From NCBI GenBank assembly GCA_964445985.1, contig CAYUMU010000042.1, positions 1 through 55,062 of the forward strand: a stretch of 55,062 nucleotides of DNA, given 5' to 3'. Every line of letters starts with the position of its first letter. Within the stretch, counting starts at the first letter, position 1. The position numbers and the translations under genes were made by a program. Below are positions 25,263 to 33,016 of this stretch, one piece after another. The stretch comes from CAYUMU01 sp964445985. Its GTDB lineage: Bacteria; Planctomycetota; Planctomycetia; Pirellulales; S012-138. Below the pieces are notes generated by a model. The model was given only the letters and a program-made list of their open reading frames with translations. It had not been told where the DNA came from and searched no databases.

Positions 25263-26477
25263 TCACAACCAGCGTTTGCTCTTGAAGTAAGCCAGCATGC
25301 CCACCGCAATGGTCGCGCAGCCGCCCAGGAATACATAGAACGAGGGTCGCCAGTGCTGGCCGGGCAGGTCGTCGAAATTCATGCCGAATAAACCTGTCAG
25401 GAATGAAATCGGAATGAAGATCGTCGCGATCATCGTCAGCACCTTCATTACGTCGTTCACGCGATTGGCGATGTTGGCGTTGACCATGTCGGCCAGGTTC
25501 ATGGCCAACTCGTGATAGGTTTCCAGGAACTCCACCGATTGAATCACATGGTCGTAAACATCTCGCAAGAACACGCGGGTTTCGTCGCTGAGACAGGGGT
25601 GCGCTTCGCGCGCGAGGCCATGAATCAGCTCGCGCATGGGCCGGATCTGACGATGTAGCAACAATAGTTCGCGGCGAATCTCATGCACTTTCAGCATGCT
25701 ATCGCGACGGGCATCTGTCAGAATCTCCGCTTCCAGCTCCTCAAGCCGGTCACCGTAATAATCAAGAATGGGGAAACATTCGTCAACAACCGCGTCGAGC
25801 AATGTATAGAGCAAAAAACTAGCGTCATTTTTTCGCAGCCGCGCGTCTTTATGGGTCAACCGCTGCCGAATGGACTCCCAAACGTCTCCCGGCAGACCTT
25901 CTTGAAAGGTAATCACCGTGCGGCGGCCCAGAAAGATGCTCACCTGTTCCGAGCGGAGGTGGCCGTCAACCATCTTCAGCATGCGCAGCACAATGAACAG
26001 CCGCGGAGGCTGGTCCCCCTCGCCCGGATATTGATCGACCTTGGGCCGCTGGGGCACGTGTTGCACGTCTTCGATCGCCAGCGGGTGCAGTCCATATTTT
26101 TCGGCCAGCGCATGAATGGTGGCCCCGTCGTGCAGGTCGTCGACATTGATCCACCGCACCTGCGTCCATTCAGGACGATGGTTCCGCAAGAAGCCCTGCA
26201 AGTCGCGCTCCACGTTGTCGTGGCGATCCATATGATCGGGACCATAATCAATGCAGGTGACTTCAGCGCCGTCCGCCAATTGCTGGGGAGCCACGCTCTG
26301 GGTGCGCTCCACGCCCAGGTGCGCCGTGGGGCCGCGATGAAAGCGCGGCATTTTGAACCGCCGGGCTTTCCTCGCCAGCAACTTCCCCAGCGAGGGGCCG
26401 CGCGGTTCGCCCGCCGCGCAAAGCGGACCTTCCTCCTCGGGGGTGGGCTCGCTGCCAGGGGTACTGTCCGATGTCAT
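25263..26477 (-). CDS. corA: CorA-family magnesium/divalent cation transporter
   Basis: 404 aa from the ATG at 26477 (AAGGA 6 nt upstream; another ATG two codons earlier and a longer open frame exist). A charged N-terminal tail, then the cytoplasmic funnel (about 80-330) with long helices (KVHEIRRELLLLHRQIRPMR). Two C-terminal membrane helices follow, with the selectivity signature GMN in LTGLFGMNFDDLPGQ, and a Lys-rich end (YFKSKRWL). CorA pentamers conduct Mg2+ and related ions and are gated by internal Mg2+. It lies 28 bp downstream of the sodium:solute symporter gene on the same strand, so they are likely co-transcribed. CorA-like ZntB exporters share the fold, but the plain GMN favours Mg2+/Co2+. 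Confidence 0.92.
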   Translation of the reverse strand: MTSDSTPGSEPTPEEEGPLCAAGEPRGPSLGKLLARKARRFKMPRFHRGPTAHLGVERTQSVAPQQLADGAEVTCIDYGPDHMDRHDNVERDLQGFLRNHRPEWTQVRWINVDDLHDGATIHALAEKYGLHPLAIEDVQHVPQRPKVDQYPGEGDQPPRLFIVLRMLKMVDGHLRSEQVSIFLGRRTVITFQEGLPGDVWESIRQRLTHKDARLRKNDASFLLYTLLDAVVDECFPILDYYGDRLEELEAEILTDARRDSMLKVHEIRRELLLLHRQIRPMRELIHGLAREAHPCLSDETRVFLRDVYDHVIQSVEFLETYHELAMNLADMVNANIANRVNDVMKVLTMIATIFIPISFLTGLFGMNFDDLPGQHWRPSFYVFLGGCATIAVGMLAYFKSKRWL

Positions 26478-26505
26478 GGTCATTCCTTCCGTTCCCAGGG
26501 GCGGA

Positions 26506-28068
26506 TCAGGGGGCGGTCGAGCCATCCACCGCAGGCTGTGCGTCCGCGCTGGCTGCCGCCGCCTCCACATCCACGCGCACGGGTACGCCGCGCCATTTCA
26601 ATAGCAAGTGCCAGGCCAGATAGACGAACAACCCCAGCACCGTAATCGCCAGGCCCATTGGCATGCCGGAGATAGCTTTGGGCAAAGTATCTTCGGTAAT
26701 GTTGGCCGGCGATGCCAACCAAGGTTGCAAGAAGAAGTCCCAGCCGGCGATCTTATGCCCGAGCCACAGCCCGCTGCCGACCAGCATGCACGCCATGGCG
26801 GGCGCTCCGCCGCGGGGCGGCAAGTAAATGCCCAGCACCAGCGGCACGAACAGCGTAACTTGAATGATTTCGTAGGCGTCGGAGAGCAATTCGTAAGCAC
26901 CCGTCCCCCAGTACGCCATGCCCAAACTGGCCGCGGTTACCAGCACCACGGCCATGCGGTTCACGGCCAACATGGAGAAGTTCTTCAAACCGAGCCACGG
27001 AAAGACATTTTGCGAAAGCACGCTGGCCGGCGAGAGGATGGCGCTATCGATGGTCGACAGCACCGCCGAGATCAGGGCCAGCGTGAAAATGATCACTCCG
27101 GTGGGCGTAAGAAACGAATGCGCCATGGCGGCCAAGATGGATGTGGTTTGGCCATCTTCCCAATGGTGATGAGCCAGCAAGCCCATCATCACGGGAAACA
27201 ACCCAAACAGCAGATACATGCCGCCGGCAATATAACAGGCATACTGCGCCACCTTTTCGCTCTTGGCGGCGAAGATGCGCTGGGTGAGATCCTGCCCTGG
27301 CAAGTTGCCGAGCGAACCGGCGCAGAATACTCCCAACCACAGCAGAAAAACCGTGAGGGTTTCGGTGGGGATGATGATCAATTTTTCAGCGGGCGTATGC
27401 GTGGATAGTTTTTCGATGCCCGCGATGGCGCTGCCCGCGCCGAAATCGGCCAGGGCCGTGAAGCCCAGCACCACCAGGCCGATGAGCACAATGCCCAGTT
27501 GCACGGCGTCGGTGAGCGTGACCGACCACATGCCGCCCAGCAGCGTGTAGCCCATGCCCGCGATGGCCACGATCAAAATTCCCCAGCCCAGCTCCAGGCC
27601 AAAGTACAAGTGCAGCATTTCGGCGAGGGCCACGAATTGGGCGGCGATCCAGCCAAAATAGCTGGGCACCAAGATCAGGGCCGAGAGCAGCTCGGCGGCC
27701 GAGCCAAACTTGCGGCGGAAGAAATCGCTGACCGTAAGCAGGTTCATCCGCCACAGCGGCTTGGCAATGATCAGCCCTGCCAGCAACAAGCAGAACCCGG
27801 CCCCCAGCGGATCGAGCCCCGCCCCGGCTAGCCCTTCCTCGCGCACGGTGTCGGTCGCGGTCAGCATGGCCCCCGCGCCAAACCAGGTGGCCATCAGCGT
27901 CATCCAGGCCAGCGACAGCGGCAATCGCCGGCCGGCCACCACAAAGTCGGTGGCGTTGTGGATCTTGCCCTGCGCATAGAATCCCAGCGCGTACATGCCA
28001 ATCATGTACACCACGATGGTGATCGCCAAGGCGATTTTGAGACCGGTCGAAACGTCTTCATGCGTCAT
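26506..28068 (-). CDS. Sodium:solute symporter family protein
   Basis: 520 aa with about 13 membrane segments, matching the SSS (SLC5-like) family. Helix 1 starts at about residue 10. FVVAGRRLPLSLAWMTLMATWFGAGAMLTATD carries the conserved broken first core helix (quoted core MATWFGAGAM). Later family segments are VAIAGMGYTLLGGMWSVTLTDA, LGNLPGQDLTQRIFAAKSEK and ISAVLSTIDSAILSPASVLS, the last with the helix 8 Ser/Thr of the Na2 site. It imports an organic solute with Na+; the substrate (sugar, amino acid, carboxylate or vitamin) cannot be told from sequence. First gene of a two-gene unit with corA; 79 bp separates it from the sugar kinase stop. Confidence 0.92.
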   Translation of the reverse strand: MTHEDVSTGLKIALAITIVVYMIGMYALGFYAQGKIHNATDFVVAGRRLPLSLAWMTLMATWFGAGAMLTATDTVREEGLAGAGLDPLGAGFCLLLAGLIIAKPLWRMNLLTVSDFFRRKFGSAAELLSALILVPSYFGWIAAQFVALAEMLHLYFGLELGWGILIVAIAGMGYTLLGGMWSVTLTDAVQLGIVLIGLVVLGFTALADFGAGSAIAGIEKLSTHTPAEKLIIIPTETLTVFLLWLGVFCAGSLGNLPGQDLTQRIFAAKSEKVAQYACYIAGGMYLLFGLFPVMMGLLAHHHWEDGQTTSILAAMAHSFLTPTGVIIFTLALISAVLSTIDSAILSPASVLSQNVFPWLGLKNFSMLAVNRMAVVLVTAASLGMAYWGTGAYELLSDAYEIIQVTLFVPLVLGIYLPPRGGAPAMACMLVGSGLWLGHKIAGWDFFLQPWLASPANITEDTLPKAISGMPMGLAITVLGLFVYLAWHLLLKWRGVPVRVDVEAAAASADAQPAVDGSTAP

Positions 28069-28147
28069 AGGCCCGACCCTTGCTGCTCAAACAGACCGGA
28101 ACTCACCAAACTCTCGCAACCCCACCTTGGTTTTGGCATCGACTCCG

Positions 28148-29113
28148 CTAAGGGCGCCATCGCGCGCTCTCAATCGTCAGCGGTTGATCCGCCATGAAGG
28201 CCAACGCTTCGTCCCGCGTGAATACGGTCTCGGTGGCCCCCACGCCGCGCACGCAGCTGGCGCCCAGGGCGCTGCCCCATCGCAGGCATCCCGCGGCGTC
28301 TTCTTCGGCGAGCAGGCCTGTGATGTAGCCGGCCACAAAGGCATCGCCCGCTCCAGTACCGCCCACGTAGGGCACATGGTACACGTCGGCCCGCAGCGTT
28401 TGCCGGGCCGTGGCCAGCCAGGTTCCCTGCTCGCCGCTGGTCACCACGGCCGTGCCCACGCCGGCGGCCACAAAGGCTTCGGCCTGCTGCCGCGGGTCGC
28501 GGATGCCCGTCAGGGCCGCGGCCTCGTCGCTGTTGGGCAGGAAGACATCGGTCTCGGTCAGCAACTGCTCCAGGGCCTGGGCGTGAGGGCCGGGGCCGGG
28601 CAGGACGACGTCGAGCACGGTTTTCACGCCGGCGGCGCGGGCAGCCCGAAAGGTTTCGAACAGCGGCTGCTGTTGGAGGCCGGGCATCAGCAAATACCCG
28701 CCCACGTAAAACACCTTGGCCGAAGTGACGAGGTCGAGCGAGATGTCTTCGGCCTTGAGGCAGGCGTTGGCGCCAATGGTATGGATGAATCGCCGATCTT
28801 GCCCGGCCACGTTGATGATGAGGGTTCCCGACGTGCCGACTCCGGGCAGGGACCGAATCTGGCGGGTGTTCACGCCCTGGCTGGCTAGCTGCTCCACAAT
28901 GAAGCGGCCGAACACGTCGTCGCCCACGCAGCCGAGGATGGCCACCTGCACGCCCAGCCGGGCCAGGTCCACGCCGGTATTCGCCGCGCAGCCGCCAATT
29001 TGCAGCGGGAGCGTGTCGGCCAGCACCAGTTCGCCGGCCTCGGGCAGCCGGGCAATCGGCGCGCACAGGTGGTCCGCCACCAGAATGCCAGCACTTAAAC
29101 AGTCGAGTTTCAT
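28148..29113 (-). CDS. PfkB/ribokinase-family carbohydrate kinase
   Basis: 321 aa from the ATG at 29113 (MKLDCLSAGILVADH). Family signature 1 is IGGCAANTGVDLARLG, with the di-Gly hinge. Signature 2, the ATP/catalytic site, is PYVGGTGAGDAFVAGYITGL with the catalytic Asp in GTGAGDAF. Size and order fit ribokinase-like sugar or nucleoside kinases. It phosphorylates a sugar (or nucleoside) with ATP in the cytoplasm; the substrate is not evident. The symporter gene 79 bp downstream on the same strand would be a natural source of substrate, which is an inference from position only. Confidence 0.92.
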   Translation of the reverse strand: MKLDCLSAGILVADHLCAPIARLPEAGELVLADTLPLQIGGCAANTGVDLARLGVQVAILGCVGDDVFGRFIVEQLASQGVNTRQIRSLPGVGTSGTLIINVAGQDRRFIHTIGANACLKAEDISLDLVTSAKVFYVGGYLLMPGLQQQPLFETFRAARAAGVKTVLDVVLPGPGPHAQALEQLLTETDVFLPNSDEAAALTGIRDPRQQAEAFVAAGVGTAVVTSGEQGTWLATARQTLRADVYHVPYVGGTGAGDAFVAGYITGLLAEEDAAGCLRWGSALGASCVRGVGATETVFTRDEALAFMADQPLTIESARWRP

Positions 29114-29479
29114 GGGGGGCCGTTTCACGCCAGGAGATCCTGTGCCGCACCGCGCGGGGTGGCTTCTCACGCCGCTTTCGCCGGCGAGTTTTCGAGGCCA
29201 AACTGTCGCAGAGGGATCGCACGAAACACAATGTCGTCTTTCGCTCCGCGAAAGCGAATTCTTTCGCGGAGCGAAAGACGACTATGCCTGAAGGTCGTTC
29301 TTCGTCCGCTCGCTTCCAGCCTGCCGCCGAGCGACCAGCATACTGGATTGGCCCGGCAAATTCTTGGTGGCCGCTGCCACTTCTGGCTCCCCTTGCCAGT
29401 GATGCTAGCGCTGCCAGGGGCCGCTGGGGAGGCGACTGATCTTGACCCTTCCCCGCCGACTCGCGACAGTACCCTCGCC
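29114..29479. other. Divergent intergenic region with repeats
   Basis: 366 bp between the sugar kinase start (minus) and the LptF/G permease start (plus). It contains the 22-bp inverted repeat at 29233-29282 and a CACTGGC/GTGGCA-type repeat in reverse orientation (about 29373-29403). No confident promoter seen. Confidence 0.6.
29233..29282. repeat. Perfect 22-bp inverted repeat (CTTTCGCTCCGCGAAAG type)
   Basis: Left arm 29233-29254, right arm 29261-29282, 6-nt loop CGAATT. Each arm contains CTTTCGCTCCGCGAAAG, itself partly palindromic. A half-size relative (CCTTTCGCGGAGCGAAAGG) is at 44999-45017. Translated copies give SLRES/FRGAKDD peptides, which explains spurious frames here. Confidence 0.9.
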
Positions 29480-30664
29480 ATGCCTATTCTCACACGCTAC
29501 GTTCTGGCCGAACTCCTCAAGGTGTTCACCGTTGCGCTGGGCTGCCTGACGGCGCTCATGCTGCTGGTGGGCGTCATGCGCGAGGCCTTGGACGAAGGGC
29601 TGGGCATCACGCAGGTTTTGCAGCTGCTGCCCTACATTCTGCCCGACTCGCTGCGATTTACCATGCCGGCCACGGTGCTGTTTGCGGCCAGCACGGTGTT
29701 CGGACGGATGTCGGGCTCCAACGAGATCGTGGCCCTCAAGGCGATGGGCATTTCGCCGCTGGTGGTGATTTGGCCCGTGTATGTGCTGGCCTTTTTCCTC
29801 AGCCTGCTCACGGTCTGGCTCAACGACCTGGCCGTATCGTGGGGCCGCAACGGCGTAACCCGGGTGGTGATTAGCGCGGTGGAAGAGATCGCCTACAGTC
29901 GCCTGCAATCGCGGCATTCCTACAGCACGCCCAATTTCTCGATCAATGTGAAGAAGGTGGACGGCCGCAAGCTGGTGCAGCCCACCTTCACCTTTCGCGG
30001 GGGGAAGGACCAACCCAACGTCACGGTGCGGGCGGAGTTTGCCACGCTCAGTTCCAACGACCACGTGCTGACGGTCAAGTGTTTCAACGGCGTGGTCGAC
30101 GTGCAGGGAGGGCTGTCGTATCGCTTTCCCGATTACGAGATCCGCGAGTTGGAACTCTCCGACGTGAGCCGCCGGCAAAGTACGGGCGACGTTTCCCCCT
30201 CGGCCCGAGCGCTGCGCGACATTCGCACGCAGATCGGCGAACGGACGGAGATCATTGCCAACAACGAGCAAGACATGGCCGTGAAGGCCGCGTTTCAGAT
30301 TGTGGGCGGCGACTTCAACGCGCTGGCGGCCCCCGAATGGAACACCGAAAAGGCGGGGCACCAGGACCTGCTCAACGAGTACTTCCGGCTGTGCACCGAG
30401 CCGCCCCGTCGCTGGTCCAACGGCTTTAGTTGCCTGTTTTTCACGCTGGTGGGGAGCGTGGTCGCCATTCGCCGCCGCAATGCCAGCATGCTCAGCAGCT
30501 TCTTTATCTGCTTCTTGCCGATCTTGATCGTGTACTATCCGTTTCTGGCCTTCGGCGTCGATCAGGCCAAAAGCGGCTCGCTGCCACCCGACTGCGTGTG
30601 GATGGGAAATGCCATTCTGCTGGTGTGGGGGCTGTGGGATATGCGGAAGGTGATCCGCTACTAG
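29480..30664 (+). CDS. LptF/LptG-family (YjgP/YjgQ) permease
   Basis: 394 aa from the ATG at 29480 (MPILTRYVLAELLKVFTVAL). Three N-terminal membrane helices (about 12-35, 55-80, 98-120) with SLRFTMPATVLFAASTVFGRMSGSNEIVALKAMGIS (quoted core FGRMSGSNEIVALKAMGIS), the family's conserved coupling segment. A periplasmic jellyroll region at about 130-310 and three C-terminal helices follow. This architecture is the LPS-export permease of the LptB2FG ABC complex, which pulls LPS from the inner membrane. E. coli has paired lptF and lptG; only one is here and no lptB is near. The lipid A genes lpxD and lpxI lie in the same window, consistent with an outer membrane. Confidence 0.88.
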   Translation: MPILTRYVLAELLKVFTVALGCLTALMLLVGVMREALDEGLGITQVLQLLPYILPDSLRFTMPATVLFAASTVFGRMSGSNEIVALKAMGISPLVVIWPVYVLAFFLSLLTVWLNDLAVSWGRNGVTRVVISAVEEIAYSRLQSRHSYSTPNFSINVKKVDGRKLVQPTFTFRGGKDQPNVTVRAEFATLSSNDHVLTVKCFNGVVDVQGGLSYRFPDYEIRELELSDVSRRQSTGDVSPSARALRDIRTQIGERTEIIANNEQDMAVKAAFQIVGGDFNALAAPEWNTEKAGHQDLLNEYFRLCTEPPRRWSNGFSCLFFTLVGSVVAIRRRNASMLSSFFICFLPILIVYYPFLAFGVDQAKSGSLPPDCVWMGNAILLVWGLWDMRKVIRY

Positions 30665-30709
30665 CGGCAGGCACGCCCTCCGCTGGTTGGCTGTTGGGTC
30701 TGTGGTGAT

Positions 30710-30883
30710 CTATTCCCGCTCGGCGGCTGTGGGAAGTTGGGCCTCGATGGCTTCCAGCCGACGCTCCAATTGCCCTAGCTTGTCTAAGATGAGGGCGTGA
30801 ACGTACACGGCGTCCATGCCAACGGGGCTGGCGGCGCTGGCGATCTGCTCGATAATGTCCTGCAGTTCGGCTTTGGTTTTCAT
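30710..30883 (-). CDS. 57-aa coiled-coil protein
   Basis: 57 aa from the ATG at 30883. An amphipathic helix (KAELQDIIEQIASA), a loop with SPVGMDAVYVHA, and a second charged helix (LDKLGQLERRLEAIEAQL). Cytoplasmic, unknown function. No Shine-Dalgarno is visible (a C-run precedes the start), so expression is uncertain, but the composition is protein-like and I recall similar short planctomycete proteins. Convergent with the LptF/G gene, 45 bp apart. Confidence 0.55.
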   Translation of the reverse strand: MKTKAELQDIIEQIASAASPVGMDAVYVHALILDKLGQLERRLEAIEAQLPTAAERE

Positions 30884-31053
30884 GGGGGGGGGTGGGCTTC
30901 CGCTCCAGATGTTGAGGGCAGAGGTTCGAGGCCGGTGCGATGGAAGGCGAACAGAAGCTTCCATGGCCCAGTTGTCAGGCATCCACGCCGGCCCCAGTTC
31001 ACATTGTACCACGACCGCCGCCCCCCTTCGCCTCCGCTCATAAAGAAGTCCCC

Positions 31054-31608
31054 ATGAAGATCTACACCAAGACCGGAGACGCGGGGCAAACCGGGTTGTT
31101 CAACGCCCCGCGCGTGCGCAAGGATCACCCCCGGATAGAAGCCTATGGGCAGGTGGACGAGCTCAATGCCCAACTGGGTTTGATCCGCTGCGAGCCGCTC
31201 GATCCGCCGCTCGATCGACTGCTGGCCCGCGTGCAGAACGAGCTGTTTGACCTGGGGGCCGAGCTTGCCACACCCGACCCGGCCGAACCGCGCGTGCCGC
31301 ACGCCGGCCCGGCGCAGATATCGGCTTTGGAAGGGGAGATTGATCGCTACGAGGCCAGCCTGCCGCCGCTGAAAACCTTTATTCTGCCGGGCGGGGCGCG
31401 GGCGGCTGCCCTGTTGCATGTGGCCCGCACGGTTTGCCGGCGGGCGGAGAGGGCGGTGATTCATCTGGCCCATCAGCCGGGCGAAAGCGTCAACGCTCCG
31501 GTCATCGTGTACTTGAACCGGCTAAGCGACCTGCTGTTTGTGCTGGCCAGGGCGGTGAATCAGGCCCAGGGGGCGGGCGACGTGGCCTGGGAAAAGCGAG
31601 CCGAGTAG
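31054..31608 (+). CDS. PduO-type ATP:cob(I)alamin adenosyltransferase
   Basis: 184 aa, typical length. Starts MKIYTKTGDAGQTGLFNAPR, the ATP-binding N-terminal motif of the PduO/MMAB family. The conserved helix IEAYGQVDELNAQLGLIR follows, then TFILPGGARAAALLHVARTV and CRRAERAVIHL (Arg/Glu of the active site), and VIVYLNRLSDLLFVLAR. It converts cob(I)alamin and ATP into adenosylcobalamin in the cytoplasm for B12-dependent mutases, diol dehydratase or ribonucleotide reductase. No cobalamin riboswitch is seen upstream and no B12 enzyme is adjacent. Confidence 0.95.
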   Translation: MKIYTKTGDAGQTGLFNAPRVRKDHPRIEAYGQVDELNAQLGLIRCEPLDPPLDRLLARVQNELFDLGAELATPDPAEPRVPHAGPAQISALEGEIDRYEASLPPLKTFILPGGARAAALLHVARTVCRRAERAVIHLAHQPGESVNAPVIVYLNRLSDLLFVLARAVNQAQGAGDVAWEKRAE

Positions 31609-31779
31609 AGCGGGCGTTCTTGTTCCCTGGACGAGCGACGCTGCCCACGAAAACGGCGAAATTCCATTGAACGGCTCGGGGCTCCCAGCTAAAAGAGGAG
31701 TGGAACAAGGAAATTGGCGACCGCGGAGCAACTTTGTTCCATTGAGCCTCACACCTCACCATCCTTCTCGGGAGCATAT

Positions 31780-32739
31780 ATGAATATCGAAATTGAGTGC
31801 GGCACGTGCCGGCGGCGATTTTCGGTTGATGCCAAGTTTGTGGGCAAGAAGGCCAAGTGCATCTGCGGCGAGAAGGTGCTGATCCAAGCCGCGGCTCCGA
31901 AAGCCGTTGCTTCCAACGCCACGGCTGCCGCCGCCAGCGACGACCCCTTCGGCGGGTTGCTGGGTTCGCCTGCTCCCTCGGGGCAGGGCGCGGCGGGCCA
32001 GGGGACTGCGGGGCAAGGCATTGCTGGCTGGCCAAGCGGCGCCGCGCAACCCTACGGTGCGCAACCCTATGGTGCTCCGCCCTATGGCGGTCAACCGGTA
32101 CAAGGAACGCCTGCTCAGCCTGCGGGTTACGGCCAGCCTGCTTATGGGCAACCAGCCTATGGCCAGCCTGCTTATGGCCACCCGGCCTACGGATCGCCGC
32201 CGGGGCAACCGTATGGGGGAGGTCATCCAGCGTATGGCCCACCTCCGGGGGCGGGCAATCCGTACGGCAGCCCTGGCATGGGGGGCGGGTATGGTTCCGT
32301 GGCGCCTCAGAAACGGAAACGGAGTCGCGGCGGAGAAGGCCGGTTTGATGGGGCACTACCGGGCTTTGTCGCCGGCGCGTTCTTTCCGGTGATGATGTTC
32401 ATTGCAGAGCCGCACGACGTGGTGGGCCTGGTATTCGGCATGTTCATGTTTCTATTCACGGCTAGCATCAACGTGCCGATGGCGATCATCTTCCACCGAG
32501 CCGGGCACAACCCTTGGCTTTCGCTCATTCCCATCGCCAGCTTCTTCATCTTGCTGGAAATCACCGGCCAGGAATGGTGGCTGCTGTTGGTGCTATTTAT
32601 TCCCTTGGTTGGTCCGCTGATCGTGTGGTGGATGCTCTGCGTCGGGATTACCAACGCCCTGGGGCGTGATTCCTCGCTCGCGGTCGGAATGATGTTCCTG
32701 CCGTTCATCTTCCTTCCGATCTTGGTGCTCACCGACTAA
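31780..32739 (+). CDS. Zinc-ribbon / PYG-repeat / DUF5684 membrane protein
   Basis: 319 aa from the ATG at 31780 (GGAG 5 nt upstream). Residues 5-40 are a zinc ribbon (IECGTCRRRFSVDAK...AKCICGEKVLI). Residues about 45-185 are a low-complexity region with repeated PAYGQ / PYGG / PAYGH units. The C-terminal 125 aa have about four membrane helices, with FHRAGHNPWLSLIPIASFFI, ITGQEWWLLLVLFIPLVGP and FLPFIFLPILVLTD matching the DUF5684 pattern. Function is unknown. The same design (zinc ribbon, flexible linker, functional domain) occurs in the MoxR protein at 1804-3348. The repeat tract may be a flexible tether that keeps the ribbon free in the cytoplasm. Confidence 0.82.
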   Translation: MNIEIECGTCRRRFSVDAKFVGKKAKCICGEKVLIQAAAPKAVASNATAAAASDDPFGGLLGSPAPSGQGAAGQGTAGQGIAGWPSGAAQPYGAQPYGAPPYGGQPVQGTPAQPAGYGQPAYGQPAYGQPAYGHPAYGSPPGQPYGGGHPAYGPPPGAGNPYGSPGMGGGYGSVAPQKRKRSRGGEGRFDGALPGFVAGAFFPVMMFIAEPHDVVGLVFGMFMFLFTASINVPMAIIFHRAGHNPWLSLIPIASFFILLEITGQEWWLLLVLFIPLVGPLIVWWMLCVGITNALGRDSSLAVGMMFLPFIFLPILVLTD

Positions 32740-32930
32740 CGAACGACAGGAACGGCGACGGGCCGCGGAGGGTGGGCTGGCCCCGCCTGGCAGCCCGGCA
32801 GGGGTGAGCTTGGCCATCGGGTAAGTTTGGGGTACTCGGACGGCTCGCGAACTCTACTCGTTGTCGGCCCGCGCCCCCATCTGCATGGAAGAGGCGATTC
32901 GGCGGCGCGAACGGGAACTGACCGGCGCGT

Positions 32931-32963
32931 AAAAAACTGCCGGGTTGGTTGGCCCCGGCAGTT
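32931..32963 (-). terminator. Intrinsic terminator of the DUF1501-to-cytochrome operon
   Basis: On the minus strand: stem AACTGCCGGG / CCCGGCAGTT (10 bp, right arm at 32954-32963, left at 32935-32944), 9-nt loop, then a T-run (the A-run 32931-32936 on plus). It lies about 55 bp past the stop of the cytochrome/WD40 gene. Textbook rho-independent shape. Confidence 0.85.
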
Positions 32964-33016
32964 GAATGGATTCTCTTGCGTTGCCAGCGAATGGCATCGG
33001 GTGAGCGGCTTCTACA

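Noticed and set aside
30884..31053. Cobalamin riboswitch before the adenosyltransferase gene
   Set aside because: No B12-box-like sequence or long structured leader seen.
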